From Polyodon spathula (lineage: Eukaryota; Chordata; Actinopteri; Acipenseriformes; Polyodontidae), in contig NC_054538.1 in NCBI RefSeq assembly GCF_017654505.1, forward strand, positions 48,895,489-48,959,488: 64,000 nt of DNA. Direction: 5' to 3'. The position numbers and the translations under genes were made by a program. This document shows, piece after piece, positions 10,704 through 19,375 of this stretch. The notes below the pieces were generated by a model. That model worked only from the letters and a program-made list of their open reading frames with translations. It was not told where the DNA came from and searched no databases. Each line of letters opens with the position of its first letter. The first letter of the stretch is position 1.

Positions 10704-11537
10704 ATGGACCGCAACGCACTGGTGGAGTTGCTGCAGGCACTAGAGATTAGACGGGATGCAGAGGAGAGACGGAGGGAGGAGCGCTATACGGCGCTTATTG
10801 AACGGGTAAGGCTGGCCGTTGCCGTAGGAGCGACCCCTACCGGAACATCATTGATGTCGCCCCCGAAGGCACGGGCCATGAAAATGATGGCGGAGGATGA
10901 TCCGGAGGCATTTTTGGTGGCGTTTGAGCGGCTAGCAACCGTGGCGGAATGGCCGTGGGAGTTCTGGACAAGAAAGCTGGGACCTTGCCTGGTCGGGGAG
11001 GCTCAGGCAGCCTACCAAGCCCTGAGCGACCAGTACGCCACTGATTATGACCTAGTCAAGCAGGCTATTCTCCATCGTCTGAGCATCACTGCGGAGACCC
11101 ACCGGACGCGGTTCCGCAAGTACCGGAGAGCCCCGGAGACATGCCCCAGGGTGGTCGCAGAGGGGTTGTGCGACCACATGGTCCATTGACTGACCCCGGA
11201 GAAGAAGACCGCTCAACAAATGGGGGAAGCCATTGTGGTGGAACAATTCTGCCATGTGGTCGGCGCCGAAACCCAGGCGTGGATACGGCACCACAACCCT
11301 GACACCCTGGAGGAGGCTGTCAAACTGGCCAAAGATTTCGAGGACTCCCTGACGTCAGCCCGGGTCGGGATCCTGTCAGTCCCTGCCCTGCTCAGGAACC
11401 AACCTCTCCCTCCCTCTCCTCCAACACCACCACCATCACCCTCGTTCCCGGCACCCAGACCTCCCAAACCGCCAACCCTGTTGGGCGCCCTTGCCTCCCC
11501 CACTATGGAGACCGAGGTTGGCCCCCAGCTGGGGTAG
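10704..11537 (+). pseudogene. Gypsy gag
   Basis: The start ATG at 10704 follows the primer-binding region. An N-terminal charged coiled-coil (ALEIRRDAEERRREER) precedes the capsid-like region EDDPEAFLVAFERLA, WTRKLGPCLVGEAQAAYQAL and DYDLVKQAILHR. A TGA at 11187 interrupts, then the frame continues (QMGEAIVVEQF, NPDTLEEAVKLAKDFE) into a proline-rich tail ending at a TAG at 11535. Gag would package the element RNA in cytoplasmic particles. Confidence 0.85.
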
Positions 11538-11610
11538 AGGTGTTTCCCCTGCCCCGTTGCCCTACCAGCAGCGGGACGGATATCTAACCTATGTCCCCTC
11601 TGTCCCCCCA

Positions 11611-11665
11611 CTCTGTTTTAGGTGTAACTAGCCAGGACATAGGGTCAGGTCATGCCCCGCTGCCA
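11611..11665 (+). pseudogene. Gag CCHC zinc knuckle
   Basis: CFRCN then, after a stop, PGHRVRSCP gives the C-x2-C-x4-H-x4-C spacing of a nucleocapsid knuckle. Confidence 0.75.
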
Positions 11666-11739
11666 TGGAGTGTGAAGTGGTGACGTGCAACTGGACACCT
11701 GGAACTGGTAAGCATGGGGAAAACGGTTGGTAGGGGCCC

Positions 11740-11955
11740 TGTCTGATTGATGTGGTTTTAGGGAATGTGAAAACCCACGCGTTAGTGGACACAGGGTGTG
11801 AGCAAACCTTGATTAGGACAACTCTCTTGGGCGGTGTGTCATGGCGGCCACAAGGTCAGGTGGCCATCTCCTGTATCCATGGAGACACGGCGGCATACCC
11901 CACCCTAAAAGGTAGGACCGATAAAACCAGTTATTCTGGGCCGAGACTGGACAAA
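11740..11955 (+). pseudogene. Gypsy aspartic protease
   Basis: LVDTGCEQTLI carries the catalytic D-T/S-G of retropepsins, preceded by VLGNVKTHA and followed by GQVAISCIHGD. The frame drifts after about 11950 into unrelated sequence before the integrase begins. Confidence 0.8.
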
Positions 11956-12329
11956 ATTCAAAGAATTAATGCAAATAATGGCAGTCTCAGCCACAAACAT
12001 AAACGTGGCAGAAAAAAAAAGGAACGGATTGTGATTGGTTTCCTTTTCATCCTGAAATGCTTTCCCCTCTTTTCCATCCTAGAAAAACAAATAAGGAGAG
12101 ATGGACCACGAAATGGGAGGGAGCGTCTTTGGGACAAGGCTGGGGTCTGGTGGGAGAGTGCTGTAATGGTAACAAATGCCAGTCGAAGGGAGTGGGAACG
12201 CAGTGTGACCGAGAGAGAGAGGTTACTGGGCCGACTAGGGCAGAGGTTATTCTAGCCCCTCTCAATGTATCGGACCCGTAGTACTGAAGCGCGTACCTAG
12301 TATGGGGCCAAAAGAATGACCCATCACTG

Positions 12330-13511
12330 GTGCACGCTTGGGGGCAGGTCCGGTCCATTGAAGGTAAGGATGTTGAGGGCGCTGGGCCGCTAGTATATCC
12401 ACATTTCAGTATAAAGGGGCAATTACTATATAGGGTAAACCTAGCCGCGGGCACAGGACAGCCTGTAACACAATTATTGGTTCCCCCTTCTTGTCAGACC
12501 GAGGTCATGAGGCTGGCGCATGATATCCCTTTTGCGGGACACCTCGGAGCCGAGAAGACAAGGGAACAAATATTGGCTCGATTCTATTGGCTCGGTCTTC
12601 ATACTGATGTGTCGAGATATGTAGCCACATGCCCAGACTGCCAGTGAGTAGCGCCAGGTCGAGTGTGCCCCACCCCTTTGGTCCCACTGCCGATTATTTC
12701 CACTCCTTTCGAGCGCATTGCAATGGACATAATGGGCCCTTTGCTACCTTCTGACTCTGGGTATACGCATATATTAGTAGTGGTGGATTATGCAACACGA
12801 TACCCGGAGGCAGTTCCATTGATGTCCACTAGTGCAGCTGCAACAGCCACCGAATTAGCGCAGATTATGGCTAGAGTAGGGATCCCCAAGGAGATTTTGA
12901 CCGATCACGGGACCAATTTTCTGTCCAAGACGTTACAGCAGGTGTACAAAATATTAAAAATAAGTCCCATCAGGACATCCGTTTATCATCCACAATCAGA
13001 TGGTTTGGTTGAACGTTTTAGTCAGACCTTAAAGTCGATGCTAAGGCGATTCATAACACAGGAGCAGAAACATTAGGCATCGTTTCTTCCCTACCTCCTT
13101 TTTGCGGTGAGAGAAGTGCCACAGAGTTCAACGGGGTTCTCCACCTTTGAGCTCCTGTACGGCCGGCAGCCTCGCGGCATTCTCGACCTGCTGAGAGAGG
13201 GGTGGGAGGAGCACAAAGACTCATCTAAAAATGTAGTGAAGTATGTGCTCCTACTATGAGATCGCCTGGATTTGGTCGGTCGTTTGGCCCAAGACAACCT
13301 CAGATCGGCTCAGCACCGACAACAGCAGCATTACAACAAAAATGCATGGATTAAAACCTTTCGACCAGGGGACAAGGTAATGCTGCTACTTCCCTCATCC
13401 GAATTGAAACTGTGTGCTAAATGGCAGGGGCAGTATGAGGTGATTCGGGCTATAGGGAAAGTAAATTATGAAATTAGACAACCCGATTGCCGAAATGAAC
13501 ATGAAATTTAA
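12330..13511 (+). pseudogene. Gypsy integrase, located upstream of RT
   Basis: The N-terminal HHCC zinc finger is seen in AHDIPFAGHLG...YVATCPDCQ. The DDE core follows: AMDIMGPLLPSDSGY (first Asp), KEILTDHGTNFLS (second Asp) and YHPQSDGLVERFS (Glu). A C-terminal GPY/F-like module is KWQGQYEVIRAIGKVNYEI. The frame is cut by stops at about 12645, 13075 and 13257. It would insert the cDNA into the genome. Its position before RT, not after RNase H, marks the Gmr1-type order. Confidence 0.9.
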
Positions 13512-13571
13512 CATGTCAATTTGTTAAAGCCCTGGTAGGCAAGGGAGGTCTTATTTATAGCCCCAGGCAAT

Positions 13572-14477
13572 ATGGAGGATGATTTAGGTCCCTGTCCAGA
13601 GACCCTGAGCACAAGAGCGATTTCTATGGGGGAACAATTGGTTCCGGATCAGCAAAGAAAGCTGCTTAAGCTTATTGAGGAGTTCAGCTATGTTTTTTCT
13701 GACGTGCCCGGCAGAACAAACTTAGTTGAATATGACATTATCTCTCCACCAGGTGTCACAGTGAGAGAGAGACCATACCGGATCCCGGAAAGTCGACGAA
13801 GTGGCGTTCGCAAAGAGGTATGGGATATGCTCGAGCTTGGGATGATTGAACCTTCCAGGAGCGAGTGATGCAGTCCGATCGTCATAGTTGGTAAGAAAGA
13901 CGGCACTAACTGCTTCTGTGTAGATTTCAGAAAGGTGAACACTATTGCTAAGTTCGATGCATATCCCATGCCTCGGGTCGACGAACTTTTAGACAGACTG
14001 GGAAAAGCGAGGTTTATTTCCACTCTGGACCTGATGAAGGGATATTGGCAAATCCCTTTAACCCGCAGCTCCAGAGAGAAAACCGCATTTTCAACACCAG
14101 AAGGGCTGTTCCACTTTAAAACCATGTCGTTTGGGCTACATGGTGCGCCCGTTGCCTTTCAGAGACTGATGGACCAGGTTTTACGCCCACATCATGAATA
14201 TGCAGCAGCGTATATTGATGACGTGGTGATTTACAGCTCCACCTGGCGAGAGCATTTGGCTAGGGTTGCAGCCGTTCTTCAGTCTCTAAGGGCAGCCCGG
14301 CTGACAGCTAATTTGAGGAAATGTACGTTTGCCAAAACAGAGACTCAATACTTGGGATTTTTAATGGGGAATGGAAGGGTGAGACCTGTAGTCACCAAAA
14401 TCCAGGCTTTGGTTGATGCAGCGATCCCCAAAACCAAGACTCAGGTGAGGTCACTACTGGGCTCAGCCGGTTATTGA
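13572..14477 (+). pseudogene. Gypsy reverse transcriptase
   Basis: Open stretches 13572-13868 and 13935-14477 hold EYDIISPPGVTVRERPYRIP, VDFRKVNTIAKFDAYPMPRV, FISTLDLMKGYWQIPL, LFHFKTMSFGLHGAPVAFQR and the catalytic YIDDVVIYS, then QYLGFLMG and the connection region. A stop and small gap near 13866 separate the two parts. Confidence 0.92.
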
Positions 14478-14973
14478 CGCCGCTTCATCTCCGAGTACAC
14501 CACAGTGGTTAACCCGTTAGTCAGCCTCACCAAAAAGAGTGCTCCAAATTTAATTAAATGGTCAGCTGAGTGTCAGGGGGCGTTTGATGCTATTAAGGGT
14601 ACACTTTGCCAGGCCCCCACTCTTATCACACCGGATTTCACCAAGAGATTCATCCTCCACACCGACGCATCGGATGTAAATTTGGATGCAGTTTTGTCCC
14701 AAAAAGTAGCTGGAGTAGAGCACCCGATATTGTACCTGAGTAAAAAAAAAAAGTAAAAAAAACCTCGGGAACGCAACTACTCCGTAGTCGAAAAAGAGTG
14801 TTTGGCCATTAAATGGGCTACTCACTCTTTACGATACTACCTGCTGGGACACTCATTTGATCTGGTCACAGACCACGCCCCACTCAAGTGGTTAAGCACA
14901 ATGAAGGACAGCAATGTCCAGATAACTCAGTGGTATCTGGCATTGCAGCCCTTCATGTACCACATGGTACACC
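14478..14973 (+). pseudogene. Gypsy RNase H
   Basis: FILHTDASDVNLDAVLSQ (first catalytic Asp), YSVVEKECLAIKWA (Glu) and FDLVTDHAPLKWL (Asp) follow RT in the normal order. An A-rich slip at 14741-14760 breaks the frame. The domain runs straight into the truncated 3' LTR. Confidence 0.88.
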
Positions 14974-14974
14974 G

Positions 14975-15140
14975 TGCGCTTTACACATTGTTGTGTACTG
15001 CCGGGGATTTATTATTTGACGGTCGCCAGACCTGGAAACAGCACAAATAAACACTTGTTCACTGAATTACCGTTGTCTGTTCATCACTCCTGCACTGCAT
15101 CACTGCTACACCTGTTCCCCTTACCAACCACTTTGCCACA
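14975..15140 (+). repeat. Truncated 3' LTR of the gypsy element
   Basis: Only the last about 166 bp of the LTR are present, joined to RNase H, so U3 was deleted. It retains AATAAA at about 15044-15050, which the 5' LTR lacks. Confidence 0.88.
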
Positions 15141-15395
15141 AGGGCACAAAGTGGTCCAAGCTGATTCTTGGAAAGACCTTTCCTTTCTCATCAGTCAAAT
15201 CTGCACTTTTGCCCTGTATAGCTGTATTGGTGAAAGGGCCCAGAAGGTCTCAATCCATTTTTCCCCCTTTCCTCTGCTAACTCCTACAGTTCTTCCTTAG
15301 TACCTTTTCACCTTGTTCTCCATGAAACTGAAACACTGTAGCCAGAGGGGTAGTAACATCTGGAATGTTGTTACAAAGTTTGTTACATTGAATAC
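15141..15395 (-). pseudogene. GPY/F integrase C-terminal module of the Ginger1-like gene
   Basis: The minus-strand frame reads TVFQFHGEQGEKVLRKNCRS, stop, QRKGGKMD, stop, DLLGPFTNT, then LTDEKGKVFPR and SLDHFVPY. The order basic KVLRKN, RKGGK, LGPF, DEKG and a terminal PY is that of the GPY/F domain that closes Ty3/gypsy and Ginger1 integrases. Two in-frame stops (TAG, and TGA where Trp would be expected) show decay. The frame passes through the gypsy target site AGGGC into the Pro-rich exon at 10055. Confidence 0.7.
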
Positions 15396-15404
15396 AATGT
15401 TACT

Positions 15405-15412
15405 GGGGGGGT

Positions 15413-15457
<45 letters not shown>
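15405..15457. repeat. Poly-G tract
   Basis: Fifty-three bases, all G except one T. It is G-quadruplex prone and likely unstable in assembly. Confidence 0.95.
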
Positions 15458-15458
<1 letters not shown>

Positions 15459-15706
15459 ATTTATTTTTTTCATCTCTCTAATCAAAAGCACTTTTGATGG
15501 ATTGGAAATTAAACAAGTATAAAACTGTACAGAATACCTATATTGATATACATTTCTTAATGTTTATATATGGCTATCCTTAATAAATTATTTAAATTTG
15601 CTGATGACAATGCTACAGAGAACAACAAATACTGCTACTAATGTCACGTGTGTTTGCATTTTTAAACGATGATTTCATTGAAACCTTATCATGTTAAATA
15701 ATAATA

Positions 15707-16478
15707 CTAATAAAATATATAGTACCTCATAAGGCTGTTTTCCGTCATGTTCCCCCCAATCAGACTATGCAGGGGCTGCTGACGACTGTCAGCATCATGT
15801 CCTGGTCCTTCTGGTGAAGGGAAAGGCAGCTCCTGCTGCTCTCCCCCTGGTGGTGATGGAGGCAGCTCCAGATCCTCTCTTCGTGATTGTGATGATTGCG
15901 GAAGTGATACCAGCAGGCATTCACCCTCTGCTGGTGGAAAGGGACCCAGCAGGTATTCACCCTCTTTTGGTGGACAGGGGACCCAGCAGTCATTCACCCT
16001 CTGCTGGTGTACGGGGACCCAGCAGGCATTCACCCTCTGCTGGTGGAGGTGGCAGAGGAAGAGGCAGATCCTGCTGCTCTGCTTCTGCCGATGGAGGAGG
16101 TGGAGGCAGAAGCAGCTCCTGCTGCTCTCCTCCTGTCAGTGGAGGAGGCAGAGGCAGAGGCAGAGGCAGTGGAAGTTCCCTCTCGGCCTTTGGATTCCCG
16201 CGATCCCCCTGTCTGGGAGCTGGACTCTTGCGGTCCCCCCGCCTTAGCGCTGGAGACCCTGCTACCTGGGCTGCTGTTCTGTTTATAGCTGCCTCCAGAT
16301 AGCAGAGGACCAACTCCACACCTTCCTCCAGGGAGTTTGGGGTGTGTTGCCTCTCATACACCTCCCATTGCTCCCTGTCCATCAGCCACAGGACCCGGAT
16401 GACTATGGACATAGACTGGGCCTCCAGCCCAGCATTGTCCTGGATCCAGTCCCTCAGCCTGATGGCATCTTCTGCCAT
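15707..16478 (-). pseudogene. Gag-like Pro-rich protein of an LTR element
   Basis: Starting at an ATG at 16478, 87 bp downstream of an LTR end, the frame gives an N-terminal segment AIRLRDWIQDNAGLE, WLMDREQWEVYE, SLEEGVELVLCYLEA. Acidic and proline-rich repeats follow (PLPLPLPPP, GGEQQELLLPPPP, PAEGECLLGP). A frameshift near 16000 moves it to another frame that ends MTENSLMRYY at 15707. Position just inside an LTR with a primer-binding-like leader supports a gag role. The sequence has no zinc knuckle or enzyme motif and was not matched to a named family. Confidence 0.6.
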
Positions 16479-16565
16479 TGTCTTTCAATACAGATTCTTC
16501 TTTCTCTGCAGTACTCCTCCTGGCCTGAGTTTTGGAGGCGCTGTTGTCCCGGTTCTGACACCGCG

Positions 16566-16990
16566 TGTGACAAAGACAGCTGTAGTGGGGACGTCAGACC
16601 AGAAGAAACACACAGGACTGCGAGATGAAATGATGAATGAATGCGCTGCTGCACGGTTTATTATTATTAGAAAATAAAACAGTTGTACAAAAAAACAGGA
16701 CCCTGCACTTGACTCCAAAATAAATAGCCAAACAAAACGGACTAACACTTAAACAAACAGTGGACTAACAGACAAACACAGTGAGTCAAAACAACATTTA
16801 TATTTACTTTGTTTAGTTCTTGTTTTAAATTCTCTCCTCTCCACACCCATTCTACACTCACCAAACACACAACCCCGAGTGAGTGAAAACATACTGCTTT
16901 TATGCAGCTGTACCGAGACTCGATTGCTAGTCAATTATTCAATTGGAGTCTTGGTAGAACTGCACGTGAATTAATAAAAGTGCAATTCCG
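16566..16990 (-). mobile_element. LTR family A, copy 1 (with attached leader and gag-like frame)
   Basis: Minus-strand LTR, 5'-truncated near 16990 and ending TTTGTCACA at 16566. A leader GGTGTCAGAACCGGG (candidate primer-binding region) and the gag-like frame at 16478 follow. It shares with the other copies the dyad CAGCTGTACCGAGACTC, the ATAAAAG TATA box and the body of the R/U5. Confidence 0.82.
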
Positions 16991-17363
16991 GTGGTAAGGT
17001 GAGCAGAGGCTCTGTTTTATATTCATGAGTTCACAAACCCCTTTGTTGACCTTTTGATAAGAAAGTGTGTGTGGGGGGGATGTTAAAACACAGTACAAAC
17101 TTATTAATGTAAACTGACAGTTGTTTAGCTTAAAATAACATGTTTAAATGTCTAATATTTTTGTTTAAATATCTTTCATTTGTAAGATTCAACAATGAAC
17201 TGTATACCTGCAAAACAAGAGTTCAAAACAGAATAAAATAAGCTATGACAGCTAAAATTATTTATAGAAGTTGAAATAACACCTACATCCACAGTGATCA
17301 TGTAAAATAAACATTTAGTAGTAATGAAGACCAGATATACACCTGATTAATTAATTATCTCTT
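16991..17363. other. Spacer; possible minus-strand acceptor only
   Basis: An acceptor-like CTTGTTTTGCAG on the minus strand near 17212 could belong to the Ginger1-like gene. No exon downstream of it was recognised with confidence. Confidence 0.3.
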
Positions 17364-17640
17364 GTGGTTCAATAAAATCCTCTTAGGAGCTCTGAAACTG
17401 TAAAAGGTCTTTACTACACACATTGTGACATTCTCTGCAGATTTGGAAGAAATGGGGAAGGCCTCCAACCATTTGGTAAAGTAATCAATCATCACACAAA
17501 TGTAATGGTTGCCATTTGGGGGTCTTGTTCAATTTACCAATAAGGCTACTTAAAAACATTTTAACTTCAATGGGGTCCTGAGTGGCGCCTTCAGTAAAGG
17601 CCTCTTCTTGGAATGCAGGCTGTACTTTATGACCTGGGTT
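17364..17640 (-). pseudogene. Integrase core fragment of the Ginger1-like gene
   Basis: On the minus strand the frame reads LIGKLNKTP and then, after a one-base shift, ICVMIDYFTKWLEAFP, SSKSAENVTM and APKRIL. The DYFTKW-EA-P...KSA...V pattern is that of the first half of a Ty3/gypsy or Ginger integrase core (first Asp region MIDYF). The second Asp and Glu were not found. It lies upstream of the GPY/F module on the same strand, with an LTR element between. Confidence 0.65.
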
Positions 17641-17644
17641 CATG

Positions 17645-18725
17645 CCCAAATCATTTCCTTCCTGGCTGGGGATGGCAGCTCACAGGGTCAATGCATAATA
17701 AGTTTTTGGAAAGGTCCTGCTTGATTCACAGAGGGGACACCAAATTTTTCAGGGCGACTGTGCAAAACGGTGCCCCTGGAAAAAATGGTGCCCCTTTTTT
17801 ATTGAGTGCAAATGCGCACCAGAGTGACAAACCTTACTGAGTATACAGCTGAGAGAGAGACACACACACTGTTTAAGTTTGGTACTTTTTGGATAGCTGC
17901 TGCTTGATTTCCAGGATGGACACTACATTTCAAATGCATGGCAAACTACAGGGCAAAACCCACTACTATGATTCTTTTTCAGATGGCAAATAATTAATAA
18001 TTATAATCTCCTTTCAAGTTCAACGTTTCTGTTGGTTTATCTGTGTGTATGTGGCAGTTCTGAAAAGCTGGCAGGAATGAAATTACTTACAAATAAATAA
18101 GTAAATAAGCATTTAGAAAATTGTATTTCATTTAACTGAATTATACAATAATTGGATTCAGTTAGACGTGGTAGATTGCTTGTGTAGTAATAATAAATAA
18201 ATAAATAAATAAATAACAGGGTCTCAATTTGTTTATTGGGGTCTGTGAAAAATACACGTACAATTCGTTACAAGACTTCATTTAACTACCCACCTGAATC
18301 CGTTGCGTTTTTTTTTTTTTTTTGTTACAGTTTTTAAACAATCTATTCTGGATGCAGAATCGGCAAAATCACAAGTTTACACAAACACCTGCCACCCAGA
18401 TCAAAATAAACTAGCTCCCGTTAGCCGCAGGTGCTGCTCCAGTCTAGTGGATTGCAATGACAAATTACTCGCATTGCACCGTGAGCGAGGAATCACACGT
18501 ATCCGTTGGCAGATAACAAGGTTTGTTGCAAGCGCGTGCGCACATCCACCAGGGACACATGATTCCTAAGGGCCACTGAATTCGTCGTATTTTTCGTTTT
18601 TTGTCTCATCCCAGATCAGTACTCGGGGGAACAATCTGCCCGGAGGACTACATTCTACCAGACAGGAAATAGAGCATTTCTAGAATCGAGCAGGCTTGGA
18701 TGTAAGCTTAAAAAATTAATACATT
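17645..18725. other. No recognisable gene
   Basis: Contains (AAAT)n at about 18190-18216 and a T run at 18307-18323. No domain or terminus was recognised. Confidence 0.5.
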
Positions 18726-18732
18726 TCAACAA

Positions 18733-18812
18733 CTGCTGAGTGGTGTAGTGGGCTAAGGCTGTGTGCTCTTCAAGTATGTCATGTTGCAAGTTAAAACCAT
18801 GGTAATTCTTTT
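18733..18812 (+). repeat. tRNA-like SINE head
   Basis: GAGTGGTGTAGTGGGCTAAGG resembles a pol III A box, and a degenerate B box (GTTGCAAGTTAAAACC) lies about 45 bp on. The B box lacks the GGTTC core and a closed acceptor stem was not seen, so this is a SINE or tRNA relic, not a working tRNA gene. Confidence 0.5.
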
Positions 18813-19189
18813 TAATTATTTATTTTTTTCCTGAGATATGTGCTGTTTTAAACATAAATACATTGTTTAATATAAACGGTGTGGATATAAAACTGCTTGC
18901 GTTCCCTGGTTTATTTTGACCTTGACCAACATGTGGAATCACATGATTGGTAGATGTCCAGTTATTGTTTGTTTTTTCACATTTGATGTAAGAAAGTTTC
19001 AGACTTTTGGTACTGGTACAGATGGTAATTCTAAGTGATTTAGTTTTGCCACAGCAACGTGGTGAAAACAGCTAAACTCTTGGAGCTGTATAGAGACTTG
19101 CGGTGGTTTCAAAAAAGTTTTGTAACTTATACAAGGAACTTCCGTTCCTCTCAATAAGATCCTACTTTTACTTAGAAAATACTACATGG

Positions 19190-19375
19190 CCTGGCTACTG
19201 ATTGTCTAAAAAGCTTTTGTCCCTCTATGCACCTAGAAGCGCTTTAAGGACAGCCGAGTCTGCTTCCAGATTATGGAATAAACTACCAGCTAACATTAGA
19301 GATGCAGTCACTTAATATTTTTAAATCAAGATTAAAACCCACTATTTTAGACTAGCATTTTATACAAAATGTTAA
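19190..19375 (+). mobile_element. LINE 3' fragment (RT C-terminal end)
   Basis: The frame gives LLSLYAPRSALRTAESAS, RLWNKLPANIRDAVT and, after a shift, KTHYFRLAF, the conserved C-terminal tail of many vertebrate LINE ORF2 proteins. No upstream RT blocks were found, so it is strongly 5'-truncated. Confidence 0.65.

Larger units (their letters stand above)
10056..15140 (+). mobile_element. Gmr1-like Ty3/gypsy LTR retrotransposon
   Basis: The element is bounded by TGTGACAG at 10056 and GCCACA at 15140, with a perfect 5-bp target duplication AGGGC (10051-10055 and 15141-15145). The 5' LTR is complete and the 3' LTR truncated. Between them lie gag, a CCHC knuckle, aspartic protease, integrase, then reverse transcriptase and RNase H. 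Integrase upstream of RT is the copia-like order known from the Gmr1 clade of Ty3/gypsy elements in fish and other deuterostomes. Stops and frameshifts break all frames, so the copy is inactive. It lies within an exon of the minus-strand Ginger1-like gene. Confidence 0.93.
3638..17640 (-). pseudogene. Ginger1-like transposase gene: integrase, GPY/F module, Pro-rich linker, Ulp1 protease; split by three retroelements
   Basis: Five groups of minus-strand coding pieces lie in the order expected for one protein. They are an integrase core fragment (17364-17640), a GPY/F integrase C-terminal module (15141-15395), a proline-rich repeat linker (9724-10055), and Ulp1 cysteine-protease exons with the His motif (9216-9281) and the catalytic Cys motif (3638-3746). 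Several junctions carry consensus splice sites. Gypsy-type integrase with GPY/F followed by a C-terminal Ulp1 domain is the published hallmark of Ginger1 DNA transposons, which move by a DDE integrase-like transposase. The gene is interrupted by a CR1 (4226-8505), a gypsy element inside an exon (10056-15140) and another LTR element (15707-16990). It also has in-frame stops, so it is dead. The assignment of the scattered pieces to one gene is inference from order, strand, splice signals and domain logic. No terminal inverted repeats were found. Confidence 0.65.

Noticed and set aside
11213..11611. 132-codon minus-strand frame with Gly/Arg-rich sequence
   Set aside because: It is the antisense shadow of the gypsy gag proline-rich tail.
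15297..15522. Frames of poly-Pro or poly-Gly around the G tract
   Set aside because: They are produced by the homopolymer alone.
15760..16302. Mucin-like or keratin-like host protein on either strand
   Set aside because: The minus frame starts just inside an LTR and leader, and the plus frames are its shadows.
18733..18812. Functional tRNA gene
   Set aside because: The B box is degenerate and no complete cloverleaf can be drawn by eye.
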